Below, piece after piece: positions 34,872 through 44,359 of a stretch of 64,000 nucleotides of DNA. Position 1 is the first letter of the stretch. The number at the start of each line of letters is the position of its first letter. A program made the position numbers and the translations under genes. This stretch comes from Paenibacillus_S vulneris. GTDB taxonomy: Bacteria > Bacillota > Bacilli > Paenibacillales > NBRC-103111. The DNA lies in assembly GCF_039543185.1 (NCBI RefSeq), contig NZ_BAABJG010000012.1:1-64000 (forward strand). The letters run 5' to 3'. The notes beneath the pieces were generated by a model, which searched no databases, had not been told where the DNA came from, and saw only the letters and a program-made list of their open reading frames with translations.

Positions 34872-36638
34872 ATGGTCGGGATGTGGCCGCTCGTGAATTT
34901 GGCGTATTCGATCCGTTCCAAGCTATCCTTGCTGTTTCTGTTAACGCTTGTAATCCCTTTGGCGCTGATTGTGATCAGCGTGCCCGCTTACTACGAGAAG
35001 CTGATCGGAGAGCAGACGGCTACACTGACCGAAGGGACTTTAACGGCGCTCACGAACAATATTATGACGTATGTTGATGATCTGGAGCGCATGACGATTA
35101 CGCCTTATCTGAACAATGACGTAATGGTCGCCTTGAAGCTCAAGGCAAGCCACCAGTATGCCATGGCAAGCGATTATGCCAAGATGGAAGCGGAAAAATC
35201 CTTGAACCTGATGCTTCCGAAGTTTTTGCGCAATGCGCGTAAAGATATTTTGGCGACTACGCTGATTCCGTATGACGGCTCGGTGTATGTGTCCTCCGCC
35301 TTCGGCATGAATGAACCGGTTCCCGGCTATCCGTTCCAGGAGCAGGATTGGTACCAGGAAGCGGTGCGTAAGGACGGGGCCGTTGCTTTTATCAGCGTCC
35401 ATCTGCAGGATTATCTGAATACGTCCGATGTGAAGCAAGTGTTCTCGGTGGCCCGGCTTATTAAAGACCCCGATTCAGGCAAGCCGTTAGCCGTTATGAT
35501 GGCCGATGCCGACACGGTCGTGCTAGAAAGCATCATTAAAGATGTGCCGTTCAGCAATAAGGCGATCGTAGTGATCCTCGATAACAACCGGAAGCTGCTG
35601 TACGCCAACTACTATGTTTCCCAAGCAATGCTTAGTCAGCTGGCCCAGGGTCAGCATGAAATCAGGGGGGACGATGACAGCTATAAGGTCGTCAGCAAAA
35701 CGGTCGCAAGCTCCAATTGGAGCATCGCCGTGCTGTTCCCGGATTCCGTCGTTAAAGCGCAGCTCAGCTGGATTTACTGGGTTGGACTGATGCTGGCGCT
35801 AGGCGGCCTGGTCATTACGCTGCTGCTGTATTTTACCGTATCGCACTGGATTGTGACCCCGTTCAAAAAAATGGTCGTCGTTATGAAAAGGGTCCAGAGA
35901 GGCGACTTGCAGACAAGGCTTGCGGTTAGAGGCAAGGACGAGATCGCCCAGCTCGGGATGAGCCTCAACACGATGATTGCCCAGCTGAAGGAGCTGATCG
36001 ACCGTGAATATCATGCGGCTCTAGGCAGAAGAGAAGCGGAATACCGGGCGCTGCAGTCACAGATTCAGCCCCATTTTCTATACAATACGCTCAGCGGCTT
36101 CATCGGTCTGAACCGGAAGGGGGAGCGTCAGCTGCTGGAAAAAGCGATCCTGTCCTTAAGCAGCATGCTTAGATATATTCTGGAACGCAACGATTGGGTG
36201 AAGCTGGAGGAGGAGCTGGAGTTTCTCCGTAAATATGGCGAGCTGCAGCAGATGAGGTTTCAGGACAGACTACATTTTCGAATTGAAATGCAGGAGGAGC
36301 TCGGTTCCTTCCGCATTCCCAAGCTGCTTTTGCAGCCTATTGTGGAGAATGCCGTGATTCACGGCATCGAGCCTCTGGATCGGCCGTGCACTCTTGCCGT
36401 TACAGCACATACGCGATTCATCGGCGAGGATAACGAGCAGGAATGGCTCGAGATCATCATTCAGGATGACGGGGCAGGGTTCGACCCTTCAAGCGGGCCG
36501 GAAAGCGTCGGGTTATCGAATGTAAAGGAACGCTTGAGACTCTCCTTTGAACAGGCGGTGTTTCAGTTGAACAGCGCAGTTGGACGTGGAACGCAGGTTA
36601 GATTTCAGATTCCGTTGAAAGGCGGGGACAGAGGATGA
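34872..36638 (+). CDS. YesM-type sensor histidine kinase
   Basis: 588 residues. Two membrane helices (about 15-33 and 298-320) enclose a Cache-like external sensor of about 260 residues. Then HAMP, His_kinase with QIQPHFLYNTLSGFIGL, and ATPase with LLLQPIVENAVIHGIEP, IIQDDGAGFDP and VGLSNVKERL. The ribosome site before ATG 34872 is weak. The stop overlaps the regulator start (ATGA). Position behind a sugar importer suggests it senses the imported sugar and controls that operon. Confidence 0.88.
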   Translation: MVGMWPLVNLAYSIRSKLSLLFLLTLVIPLALIVISVPAYYEKLIGEQTATLTEGTLTALTNNIMTYVDDLERMTITPYLNNDVMVALKLKASHQYAMASDYAKMEAEKSLNLMLPKFLRNARKDILATTLIPYDGSVYVSSAFGMNEPVPGYPFQEQDWYQEAVRKDGAVAFISVHLQDYLNTSDVKQVFSVARLIKDPDSGKPLAVMMADADTVVLESIIKDVPFSNKAIVVILDNNRKLLYANYYVSQAMLSQLAQGQHEIRGDDDSYKVVSKTVASSNWSIAVLFPDSVVKAQLSWIYWVGLMLALGGLVITLLLYFTVSHWIVTPFKKMVVVMKRVQRGDLQTRLAVRGKDEIAQLGMSLNTMIAQLKELIDREYHAALGRREAEYRALQSQIQPHFLYNTLSGFIGLNRKGERQLLEKAILSLSSMLRYILERNDWVKLEEELEFLRKYGELQQMRFQDRLHFRIEMQEELGSFRIPKLLLQPIVENAVIHGIEPLDRPCTLAVTAHTRFIGEDNEQEWLEIIIQDDGAGFDPSSGPESVGLSNVKERLRLSFEQAVFQLNSAVGRGTQVRFQIPLKGGDRG

Positions 36639-38143
36639 ATATCGTAATCGCCGACGATGAGGCCCTGGTTCGGTCCAGCCTGACCAGCATGCTCGAAGAG
36701 ATGGAAGGCTCATGGAACGTGCTCGGCGAGGCCGCGAATGGGGAGGAGCTGCTGGACCTGGTTGGGCGCTGCCTGCCGGATATCGCTATTGTGGATATCA
36801 AGATGCCGAGACTGAGCGGCCTCGAAGCGATCCAGCAGGGGAGGCTGTTGTCCCCGTTGACCCAGTGGATCATAGTAAGCGGGTACTCGGAATTTTCCTT
36901 TGCCCAGCAGGCGCTGAAGCTGGGGGCATCGGAATATTTGCTCAAGCCGGTCGATCCGGAGGAGCTGCAAAGAACGCTTCATCGGGTTTATGCGAGCAAT
37001 CAGCAGTATATTGCGTTGTTGAATCAGCAGTTCGAGAATACGCTGTTCAATCTATTTCATGGTCTTACCTCGATTACGGCGGAGCCGGAGGATAGCTTGT
37101 TCCATCGCGGCAGCTTCCATGGAACCTTCGTCTGCCTGGATTCCCCCTTGCCGGCGAATCAACAGATTGCCCTGCAGCATGAGCTTTGCCGCGCTGCACG
37201 AAGCCTTATGAACACTTCTCTTGGCTGCGGCATGAATATCGGTATCTTTGCGCTGCCTGGCGGCGAAATGGCGTCGGTAAGCACATGGGAGCCTGATAAG
37301 GGACTTGAAGCAAGGCAGAGGATAGCGGGTTATCAGGAAGCACTGGAACGGAAGCTGAATACCTTGAGCGGGAATGCGGCATCCGTTACGCTGATGCAAA
37401 CCTCGGAATGCCGAAGCTTTCAGGAGCTTGTCGACCAGATGGGACGGCTGCAGCGATGGGCGGAGCTGCGCCCTGTTCTCGGACTGAACCGCACATGGAT
37501 GACGGAGGAGCTCGAGCCGCATGCGGAGCAGGAAGGGAAGCTTAAGCTCGGCAGGCTGATGATCATGGCAAGCCAGCAGTTCAAAAACAAGCTGTATGTC
37601 CAGTTTCAGCAAACGATCGGTGAATTGAGGCAGCTATGGGGCCGTACGGGCCTGTCCCGTGACCATCAGGTTGAGCAGGCCCTATTGACCTACATGGGCT
37701 GTGTCTTTCCTCGGGACAGTGAAGCAGCGCCTGTTCGCACGGTTGAGGAGGGGTTCCGGTACCTTCAGGCGCTAGGCGACCGTCAGCTGCTGGGACCGCA
37801 AAGCATGGAGCAGCCGATCGATTGGGTAGAGCGGGTCATTGCCTACATCGAGAGCAGCTACATGAAGGATATCGGGATCAGTCAAATCGCGGCCGATTTG
37901 AACGTGACGCCTAACTATCTAAGCACGCTGTTTCATAAAAAAACCGGATCGACCTTTATGAAATATGTCACCCGGCTGCGGATACTCAAGGCCAAGGAGC
38001 TGCTCGCGGATAGCGGCCTGCAGGTACAGCAGGTTGCCGAAAGCGTCGGGTATTACAGCACAAGGCATTTCACCAAGCTTTTTACGGAAATGGTCGGCAT
38101 GTATCCTTCGGACTATCGAAGATCCAGACAGACTTCCCTATAA
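36635..38143 (+). CDS. YesN-type response regulator
   Basis: 502 residues. Receiver with IADDEALVRSSL, phospho-acceptor in IAIVDIKMPRLSG and EYLLKPVDPEEL; a divergent central region; AraC-type double helix-turn-helix at about 400-500 (ISQIAADLNVTPNYLSTLFHKK, then YYSTRHFTKLFTEMVGMYPS). Coupled to the kinase by a 4-bp overlap. Expected to activate the upstream importer. Confidence 0.88.
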   Translation: MNIVIADDEALVRSSLTSMLEEMEGSWNVLGEAANGEELLDLVGRCLPDIAIVDIKMPRLSGLEAIQQGRLLSPLTQWIIVSGYSEFSFAQQALKLGASEYLLKPVDPEELQRTLHRVYASNQQYIALLNQQFENTLFNLFHGLTSITAEPEDSLFHRGSFHGTFVCLDSPLPANQQIALQHELCRAARSLMNTSLGCGMNIGIFALPGGEMASVSTWEPDKGLEARQRIAGYQEALERKLNTLSGNAASVTLMQTSECRSFQELVDQMGRLQRWAELRPVLGLNRTWMTEELEPHAEQEGKLKLGRLMIMASQQFKNKLYVQFQQTIGELRQLWGRTGLSRDHQVEQALLTYMGCVFPRDSEAAPVRTVEEGFRYLQALGDRQLLGPQSMEQPIDWVERVIAYIESSYMKDIGISQIAADLNVTPNYLSTLFHKKTGSTFMKYVTRLRILKAKELLADSGLQVQQVAESVGYYSTRHFTKLFTEMVGMYPSDYRRSRQTSL

Positions 38144-38160
38144 CCTTTATGAATCGGCGC

Positions 38161-38204
38161 GGCTTCTTCCCGGTCATCGTCTACCGGCGGAGAAGTCTTT
38201 TTTT
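38161..38204 (+). terminator. Terminator of the YesM/YesN pair
   Basis: Stem GGCTTCTTCCCGGT / ACCGGCGGAGAAGTC followed by seven T. Confidence 0.7.
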
Positions 38205-38347
38205 GTATGGGGGCGCCCGGCTATGTACACCAAACGAATCGGATCTCCTGCTTCATACCGCATATGCGCTGAGCATTGTATGCTGCTCCTGATGAATGAG
38301 CTTTATCAGAGAGCGGTCTCTCTGAAACGAACCTGCAGGCTCTGCTA

Positions 38348-39352
38348 TCAGGGACGAAGCCGATAGTAACAGGCTCTGGGCAGCGATTCCAGCTTCCCCA
38401 AGGCTTCTTGGGCCGCAGGGTTTATGCTGCTTAACGGAAGGCCGCCGACTAACGGCTGCTTGAGGTATAGCTTGCGGATACCGACTTTCCTTGCCCCCGG
38501 ATCCGTCTCGCCGCAGCTTTCTATTTTGTGAGGCTCCCTGAGCAGAACGCGCAGTGTGCCGTTCAATTCCGGACAAGCATCTGTGGCGGATTGCAGCAGT
38601 GACAGCAGCTCAGCGTCAGTCATTCGCGCAATAGCCAGCTGCATGCCTGGCCGTTCATAGCAGAACAAATGAACAGCACGGGACAGCAAATCATCCATCG
38701 CCAAAAACGGCGGATGCAAAAACATGAGGTTATCGTTGACTACAGCGTTCAGCAGGTGGAGGGCCGTTTCTTCATCGGTATCCATATAAATGCCGTGAAA
38801 GCGGATGCGGTGTACGATTTCCGACGGAGGGAGCTTATACCGGCCAGCCATATAGGTATCCCGCAAAAAGCTGTCGAGATGGTCAATACCCAGCCAATCG
38901 GACCGATGCGTCAATGGGGAGTCGGAGTTCAGCAGCTCGATGATCCGCTGCGGCGATAAGCCGTGGCGGGTTAAAATCTCGGAAACCGGCGGCTCCGCTA
39001 TGGCCTCCTCCGTCATTTGATGATGGCTTATCCCAAGTGCCTGCTCTATCGTGTGGGAAAAAGGAAGATGTCCGATGTCATGCAGGATGGCTGCGGCATG
39101 CCATTCACGCTGGCCGGGGAAAAAATGACGCAGGAGCGCCCAGACACCGACCGTATGCTCGAAGCGGGAATGGGTGACAGGACTGAATAAAGCACCTGCG
39201 CCATAATGATGCAGATGCTTTAATCTTCTTACAGCCGGGCATTGAAACAGCTCTCTTTCGAAAGGCTCCGGGTGGACCGTCAGCTGATAGAGCGGCTCCC
39301 ATACGGAATCAAGCCCGAAGGCTTGTTGAATAGGGACATAAGTCAAGGTCAT
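38348..39352 (-). CDS. HD-domain phosphohydrolase
   Basis: 334 residues. The HD signature is intact: RFEHTVGVWALLRHF, AAILHDIGHLPFSH and the later DHLDSFLRDTYMAG. This order resembles dNTPase/SAMHD1-like HD proteins, acting on nucleotides or other phosphoesters; substrate unknown. ATG 39352 with GGAGGT just upstream is preferred over ATG 39391, which has none. It lies 77 bp downstream of, and on the same strand as, the minus arm of the tubulin locus and might be co-transcribed with it, but it may be unrelated. Confidence 0.78.
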   Translation of the reverse strand: MTLTYVPIQQAFGLDSVWEPLYQLTVHPEPFERELFQCPAVRRLKHLHHYGAGALFSPVTHSRFEHTVGVWALLRHFFPGQREWHAAAILHDIGHLPFSHTIEQALGISHHQMTEEAIAEPPVSEILTRHGLSPQRIIELLNSDSPLTHRSDWLGIDHLDSFLRDTYMAGRYKLPPSEIVHRIRFHGIYMDTDEETALHLLNAVVNDNLMFLHPPFLAMDDLLSRAVHLFCYERPGMQLAIARMTDAELLSLLQSATDACPELNGTLRVLLREPHKIESCGETDPGARKVGIRKLYLKQPLVGGLPLSSINPAAQEALGKLESLPRACYYRLRP

Positions 39353-39428
39353 TTGCACCTCCGTTTCCAATTTATGGAGAAAGGATTTCATTATAATGGG
39401 TTCCGCAAGGTTTGTAAATGACCTTTCC

Positions 39429-41231
39429 CTATGGAAGAGGACGCCGATTGGCCGCTTCCGCTGCCGCCGGCTCGCTCGAGGTGAGGGCGGTCACGCTAAT
39501 TTTGTAGGCGGTTGCGGTCTGGGAGGAGCCGACACTCACACGGCTTTTATCGACATAAGTACCTGTGACCGTAACCGGCCCCGGCTTGAATTTCATGCTG
39601 CCGGTCAAGAGCACATAATCGTTATTCAGCTGAACGACGGCGGTGTCTCCGTCCACAGACACTATAGTGCACGGAAAGCGAACAAGAGAGCCGATCTTTT
39701 GCTTCGGAAGCTCGCTCAGCGCAATATCCGCCGCCTCCGTTTTCATTTTGGATACGGTGTACTGGCCGTCCTTGTATTCGTAGTACGTCTTTTGTCCGGC
39801 AGGCTCTCCGGCTACATGATCCGCTGTCAGTATGCCGGGCCGTTCCTGAACGAGCCCGTCGGCTTCAATGTCCAGCAGCTTGCGCAGGTCCGCCGACTGG
39901 GCTTCATAGACTATATATCTGGCTTTGCGCTGCTTGCTCTCCGCCTCGATCAGAAGAACGGGAAGCCCGCGCATCGTAAATTGATCTGTCAGCGTGATCG
40001 ATTTGATATTCTGCTTCCCGTCAATGGAAGCCGCCGCTTGATTGATGCTTTGATCCGGCATCAGCCGCACCAGCACGACGGATTGATTGTCCGCAACGGC
40101 TGCCGCAGCGAGCTGCGAGCCCCATAGACCCTTGGCGCTCGCGATATTCGTGAGCTTGACATTGGCATCCAGCGCTTTGCGAAGCAGCTGCGAAGGATCG
40201 GCCTGGAGCCAGCGAAGCTCCGCATCGCGAATCTCTTTGCTGGTGTCTTTATAGCTGTTCAGCACCGTATAAAGCTCAATCGCTTCGGCGAATTTTTTGG
40301 CGGATACGAGCTGCTCGGCCCGATTGAATTGGCCCTTCATGGCATTTTGGACATAGGTGCTGAGCTTGGTTCGGGAATCAGCCAGCTCCTTGACGCTAAG
40401 CACCTTTTGCGAATTATCGATAAAGGCTTTCAAGTCGGTTTTCTTCAGCATCGCCGCAAGTGAGTTCTGTATATTCGTCTCTATCAATGGCCCAAGCCAT
40501 TCCGCTTGAATGCTATTGGATGTGTAAAATTTGCGGATTCGCACCGCTTCATCCACGGCTTCGCCGAACGATTTTTTCTGAAAAACCGACTCCATGCGGG
40601 CCTGATCGTAGGCTTTCAGCCGTGACGTAAGCTCCTGCTTTTTCGTTTTTTCATCCTTGAAATAGGCGGCCGGGATTTGCACCAAGTAAGCAATCGTATT
40701 TTCGTTATCGAAAGCCTTTTTGGAAACAGCGGTTTGCAGGCTTTTTAACAAGCCTTCCTTTACGCCGGCAAAAGCCTCCGTTAGCTGCTTCTCCACTTGG
40801 TAAGCGGCTTCGGCATCGGCAAACCGTTGTTGCGCCGTTTCGTCCCGGGACGAATAATCCGCTTTAATGCTCTGATAGGAATCGTATGCCTTGACCAGCG
40901 TCGGCACATCGTTAAGCGGAACGGCCGATTGGATGTCCGATACGATCGACATCAGTCCCCGTTTGAGCTCGGTTGCCGGGCGCAGCGCTTCCAGCGCCGC
41001 ATCGATCTCCCGGTTTTTATAATTGATCATCGTGTTGGAACGGGCCTTCTGGTACAGCGCCTCTGCTTCAAGATCATGGCCTGCGGCTTGCTCCTTCTCC
41101 GCTTGGGCATACAGGTCCACCTTCACCCAGCTGGCATAGCTCTTGAAGCCGGCCAGGCAGACCATAAGCGCAAGCAGAAGAGAGGAGGCGTACAGGTATC
41201 GGCTGGAACGGTGATACATCGAATTCGACAT
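39429..41231 (-). CDS. Unknown membrane-anchored protein of the tubulin-like locus
   Basis: 600 residues, not recognised. One N-terminal membrane helix (about 13-33) acts as a signal anchor, so the bulk is predicted outside the cell. Residues 35-350 are helical with TPR-like alternation (AEKEQAAGHDLEAEALYQKA; AEQLVSAKKFAEAIELYTVL). The last 250 residues are beta-rich with a KFKPGPVTVTGTYVDKSRV tail. It starts 6 bp after the zinc-ribbon gene and is the last certain member of the leftward arm. Likely an external scaffold or adaptor; that is inference. Confidence 0.7.
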   Translation of the reverse strand: MSNSMYHRSSRYLYASSLLLALMVCLAGFKSYASWVKVDLYAQAEKEQAAGHDLEAEALYQKARSNTMINYKNREIDAALEALRPATELKRGLMSIVSDIQSAVPLNDVPTLVKAYDSYQSIKADYSSRDETAQQRFADAEAAYQVEKQLTEAFAGVKEGLLKSLQTAVSKKAFDNENTIAYLVQIPAAYFKDEKTKKQELTSRLKAYDQARMESVFQKKSFGEAVDEAVRIRKFYTSNSIQAEWLGPLIETNIQNSLAAMLKKTDLKAFIDNSQKVLSVKELADSRTKLSTYVQNAMKGQFNRAEQLVSAKKFAEAIELYTVLNSYKDTSKEIRDAELRWLQADPSQLLRKALDANVKLTNIASAKGLWGSQLAAAAVADNQSVVLVRLMPDQSINQAAASIDGKQNIKSITLTDQFTMRGLPVLLIEAESKQRKARYIVYEAQSADLRKLLDIEADGLVQERPGILTADHVAGEPAGQKTYYEYKDGQYTVSKMKTEAADIALSELPKQKIGSLVRFPCTIVSVDGDTAVVQLNNDYVLLTGSMKFKPGPVTVTGTYVDKSRVSVGSSQTATAYKISVTALTSSEPAAAEAANRRPLP

Positions 41232-41237
41232 CGCCTG

Positions 41238-42185
41238 CTACCCTCCTAAACCTTGGGCTTGAAACTCGGGATCCGAGCCGTATTTCTGCTGGACGATGTC
41301 CCTTGTTCTGGCATACAGCTCCGGCGCTTCGTTCTGGCTGTCCTGAAGCAGGCGCGAAAGCCGGAGAAGCCGGTCACGCGGCAGCTCGTCGATAAAGGCA
41401 GTGACCAGCTCCTGATACTGCAGCACATAAGCCTTCACGCGGAGAGCGGCGCTGGCGGCCAGCGCTAGCGTCTCCCTGCCTTCAGGAAGCGCCTCGATCA
41501 GGACGCGATATTTCCACACGTAGCTGAGAGTGTCGCTCTTGATCAGCTGCGGGTTCACCTTGCTGACCTCGTGCAGGTAACGAACAAACTCCTTGTCAAA
41601 ATCGTCGGGAATCAGCTCCGACAGCTCCAGCTCCATATCTCTTCGCAAAATAAAATGGTTCAGGCACATCAGCTTGAGCACCTTCACCTGATTGCCCTGG
41701 ATCAAATAGCCGATTTCCCTCAGCTTTTCATAGGCAAGCTTATATTCTCCCGCCTTCAGATCCTGTCCCGCGTCCTCTACATCAAGCAGCAGCCCGTCTC
41801 GGATAGAGCGGTGCTCCTCCGCCAGCAGCTGGTGAAGCAGCCGTTTCTCGATAGACGGGGCGTACTTGCGGTTCAGCAGCAAATAGCCTGCGGCCAGAAC
41901 AAAGCCTCCGGCGATAGAAAGAATCATCTGAGGGCCGCTCTCGGACAGGAAAAAAGCGGCCAGGCAGATGGAGAAGACGATCATGGAGTCTCTCCAGGCT
42001 CCGCGGCGGCGCACCGTGACCACGAGCTCCTGCAGCGATTGAAATTTTCCTTCCGCACCGCATTTCAAGCAACGGTCATGCCAAAGCACGGAATAAGAAC
42101 CGCAACCTTTGCAATGTTTCAAACGTTCAAATGCATGGCGGGTTACGACGGATTTGCGGAATTGTACGGGAATTTTGCTACTCAT
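41238..42185 (-). CDS. Zinc-ribbon membrane protein of the tubulin-like locus
   Basis: 315 residues. An N-terminal zinc ribbon, HCKGCGSYSVLWHDRCLKCG, is followed by two close membrane helices (about 68-103), then a helical domain of about 210 residues. Both termini are predicted cytoplasmic. I start at ATG 42185, with GGTGAG four bases upstream, inside the preceding small gene; GTG 42194 lacks a ribosome site. Unknown family. The ribbon echoes the split zinc ribbon of the GTPase in the opposite operon. Confidence 0.68.
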   Translation of the reverse strand: MSSKIPVQFRKSVVTRHAFERLKHCKGCGSYSVLWHDRCLKCGAEGKFQSLQELVVTVRRRGAWRDSMIVFSICLAAFFLSESGPQMILSIAGGFVLAAGYLLLNRKYAPSIEKRLLHQLLAEEHRSIRDGLLLDVEDAGQDLKAGEYKLAYEKLREIGYLIQGNQVKVLKLMCLNHFILRRDMELELSELIPDDFDKEFVRYLHEVSKVNPQLIKSDTLSYVWKYRVLIEALPEGRETLALAASAALRVKAYVLQYQELVTAFIDELPRDRLLRLSRLLQDSQNEAPELYARTRDIVQQKYGSDPEFQAQGLGG

Positions 42186-42330
42186 GTCGCTCACCGTTGT
42201 TGTTCAAGGCTTGAATAAACCCGGCGTCGACAGCATCTGACGATACTCCCCGCTGCTTGGATGTATGAAAGTAGACCCAACGGATGGCAATAAAAACGGC
42301 GGCAAAAGCAATTCCAATAAATGTCGGCAT
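42178..42330 (-). CDS. 50-residue single-helix membrane peptide
   Basis: Starts MPTFIGIAFAAVFIAIRWVY, one membrane helix, then a polar tail ending GERHE. AGGAG lies six bases before the ATG, and its end overlaps the start of the zinc-ribbon gene, so the reading frame is well supported despite its size. First gene of the leftward arm, facing the main operon across about 240 bp. Function unknown; small membrane peptides often regulate larger membrane partners. Confidence 0.65.
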   Translation of the reverse strand: MPTFIGIAFAAVFIAIRWVYFHTSKQRGVSSDAVDAGFIQALNNNGERHE

Positions 42331-42572
42331 GGTTTTCTCCTGATATCAGATTCTCTTAGTGGAATTTTACATACCAAAAAGTTAATATGTTAGTAGACAT
42401 AATATACAGCATAACTCCCACTTCGTTCCACCTTTGATTGTCTATTGACAGCGAAACGGCTCGAACAAAGGCGATCGGGCAGCGAAGGATGCGAGATTTG
42501 CACGGCTGCAACAGGAGCATAGAATGCTTCGTTATGTTAAGTAAACCATCTTGCTTTGGAGGAATCAACACC
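42331..42572. promoter_or_regulatory. Divergent intergenic region of the tubulin-like locus
   Basis: About 240 bp between the start of the leftward arm and the first gene of the rightward operon; both promoters must lie here. TTGACA occurs at 42444-42449 on the plus strand without a good -10 at normal spacing. I cannot assign boxes with confidence. Confidence 0.4.
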
Positions 42573-44336
42573 ATGAATAAAACCAAATCCATCATCCGCT
42601 TGCTTTCCGCGACGCTGCTGTTGCTTCTTACCTTGTCGCAAGCGGCATGGGCTGCCGATACGAACAGCGATACGAAAATCGACGCCGTGCTATCGGTAGA
42701 CGTCAGCACCTCGATGAACGAGAGCGACGTCAATAAAGTAAGCTATGAGGCGATGAAAATGTTCGTCGACATGGCATCGGTCCAAGGGGACAAAATCGGG
42801 GTGGTCGCTTATACCGATCAGGTGCTTAGGGAAAAGGCACTTCTGAAGATGAACAGCATGCAGGATAAACAAGACCTGAAGTCGTTCATCGACCAGCTGA
42901 CGAGAGGACCTTATACGGATATTGCCGTTGGTGTCAGCGAAGCGGTCAAAGTGCTGGAATCGGGCTCCGAGCCGGGGCATGTTCCGCTTATCGTGCTGCT
43001 GACCGACGGGAACAACTCCCTCAATACGGGCAAGTCGCAGGATCAATCCGATAAAGTGCTGAACGACGCGGTGAAGAAGGCCAAGGACAAGGGCATTCCG
43101 ATCTATACGATCGGCCTTAATGCCGACGGGCAATTGAACAAGGACGCGCTGGAGCGCATCTCCAAGGAGACGAACGGCAAGCTGTTCGTGACGAGCACGG
43201 CGGACGATCTCCCGCAAATCCTGAGCGAGATCTATGCCAGCCATTTGAAGCTCAAGGTCGTTCCGTTGACGGGCTTTACGGCGAACGGGCAGTTCCAGGA
43301 CGTAGCGGTCAAAATCCCGAATTCCAGCGTTCAGGAAGCGAATATTTCGATCATGTCCAGCAAGCCTGTGGAGGTCAAGCTGTTTAATCCTTCGGGTCAG
43401 GAGCAGGCCGTGCCTTCCGATAAGATCGTCTATTCCACCTCTAATGCTTACTCGCTGATCAAAATTTTGAATCCGGTCCAGGGAGATTGGAAGCTGCAAA
43501 TCAAAGGCGTTCCAAAAGAAAAAATCAATATCAATTTAATTTATAACTACGATTTGCAGGTGTCGATGGAACTTTCGTCGTCTATATCTTATGGGCCTGG
43601 TGTAACTGTGCCTGTCAAAGCGTATTTGCAGTCCAACGGACAGAACATTACGGACACCGATTTGTACAAAAATGCGAAGTCGACGCTGATCGTGACCGAT
43701 CTTGATACGCAAAAAACGCAGGAGATTCCGCTGACTACGTCGGACAAAGGCATCGAGGGCTCCATGAAAATCGCGGATGCGCATGATTACGAGCTGAAGG
43801 TAAAGGTAGAGAATGCCAACTTCGTGCGGGAATCCCAGCCTGCCAAGGTATCGGCCAAGTCGGGGGCCAAGGCTGCAACGGACAACGGTGCGGCTGCGGA
43901 AGCCTCCAAGACGAACTGGGCGGTTACCGGCGGTTGGATTGCCGGAGTGCTCGTGCTGTTAGCCGCCGCATGGTTTGCCTTCTCCGCCTGGAAGAAAGCG
44001 AACAAGGGCTTCGTCGGGCAGATTGTCCTTGAAATCAAGGATGAAGATACCGGGGAGCGGACGAATCCGCAGTATAAGAAGCTGAATGCGTTCAAGGGCA
44101 AATGCCAGCTCCACCAGCTGCTGCAGCTGGCTCCTGAGTTTGCGGAGACCAGGGAAATCGTATTGAAGCCTGGAGCCGGCGATAACGTCGTGCTGTACAA
44201 CGAGTCGGGCTGTACGATTGAAAAGGGCGGCCGGGTATTCGACGCATCGAAAGGAAAAGAGCTTAAAAATAACGATCGAGTCAAAATAACGCTACAAAAT
44301 GTCAATAAATCGATTACTCTTGAGTATTTAAAATAG
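42573..44336 (+). CDS. Secreted/anchored VWA-domain protein of the tubulin-like operon
   Basis: 587 residues. Signal peptide 1-27 (cleavage near AWA-AD). A VWA domain (about 38-225) has a complete metal-ion-dependent adhesion site: DVSTS at 43-47, the threonine in GPYTDIAVGV and LLTDGNNS. Two beta-rich regions follow, then a membrane helix (about 450-472) and a cytoplasmic tail of about 115 residues with an FHA-like flavour (NESGCTIEKGGRVFDASKGK). ATG 42573 is chosen because GGAGGA lies upstream and a signal peptide follows. First gene of the operon; it could pass a signal from an external ligand to the cytoplasmic GTP-binding proteins. Confidence 0.83.
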   Translation: MNKTKSIIRLLSATLLLLLTLSQAAWAADTNSDTKIDAVLSVDVSTSMNESDVNKVSYEAMKMFVDMASVQGDKIGVVAYTDQVLREKALLKMNSMQDKQDLKSFIDQLTRGPYTDIAVGVSEAVKVLESGSEPGHVPLIVLLTDGNNSLNTGKSQDQSDKVLNDAVKKAKDKGIPIYTIGLNADGQLNKDALERISKETNGKLFVTSTADDLPQILSEIYASHLKLKVVPLTGFTANGQFQDVAVKIPNSSVQEANISIMSSKPVEVKLFNPSGQEQAVPSDKIVYSTSNAYSLIKILNPVQGDWKLQIKGVPKEKININLIYNYDLQVSMELSSSISYGPGVTVPVKAYLQSNGQNITDTDLYKNAKSTLIVTDLDTQKTQEIPLTTSDKGIEGSMKIADAHDYELKVKVENANFVRESQPAKVSAKSGAKAATDNGAAAEASKTNWAVTGGWIAGVLVLLAAAWFAFSAWKKANKGFVGQIVLEIKDEDTGERTNPQYKKLNAFKGKCQLHQLLQLAPEFAETREIVLKPGAGDNVVLYNESGCTIEKGGRVFDASKGKELKNNDRVKITLQNVNKSITLEYLK

Positions 44337-44359
44337 TTCCGTATACGGGAGGACATACC

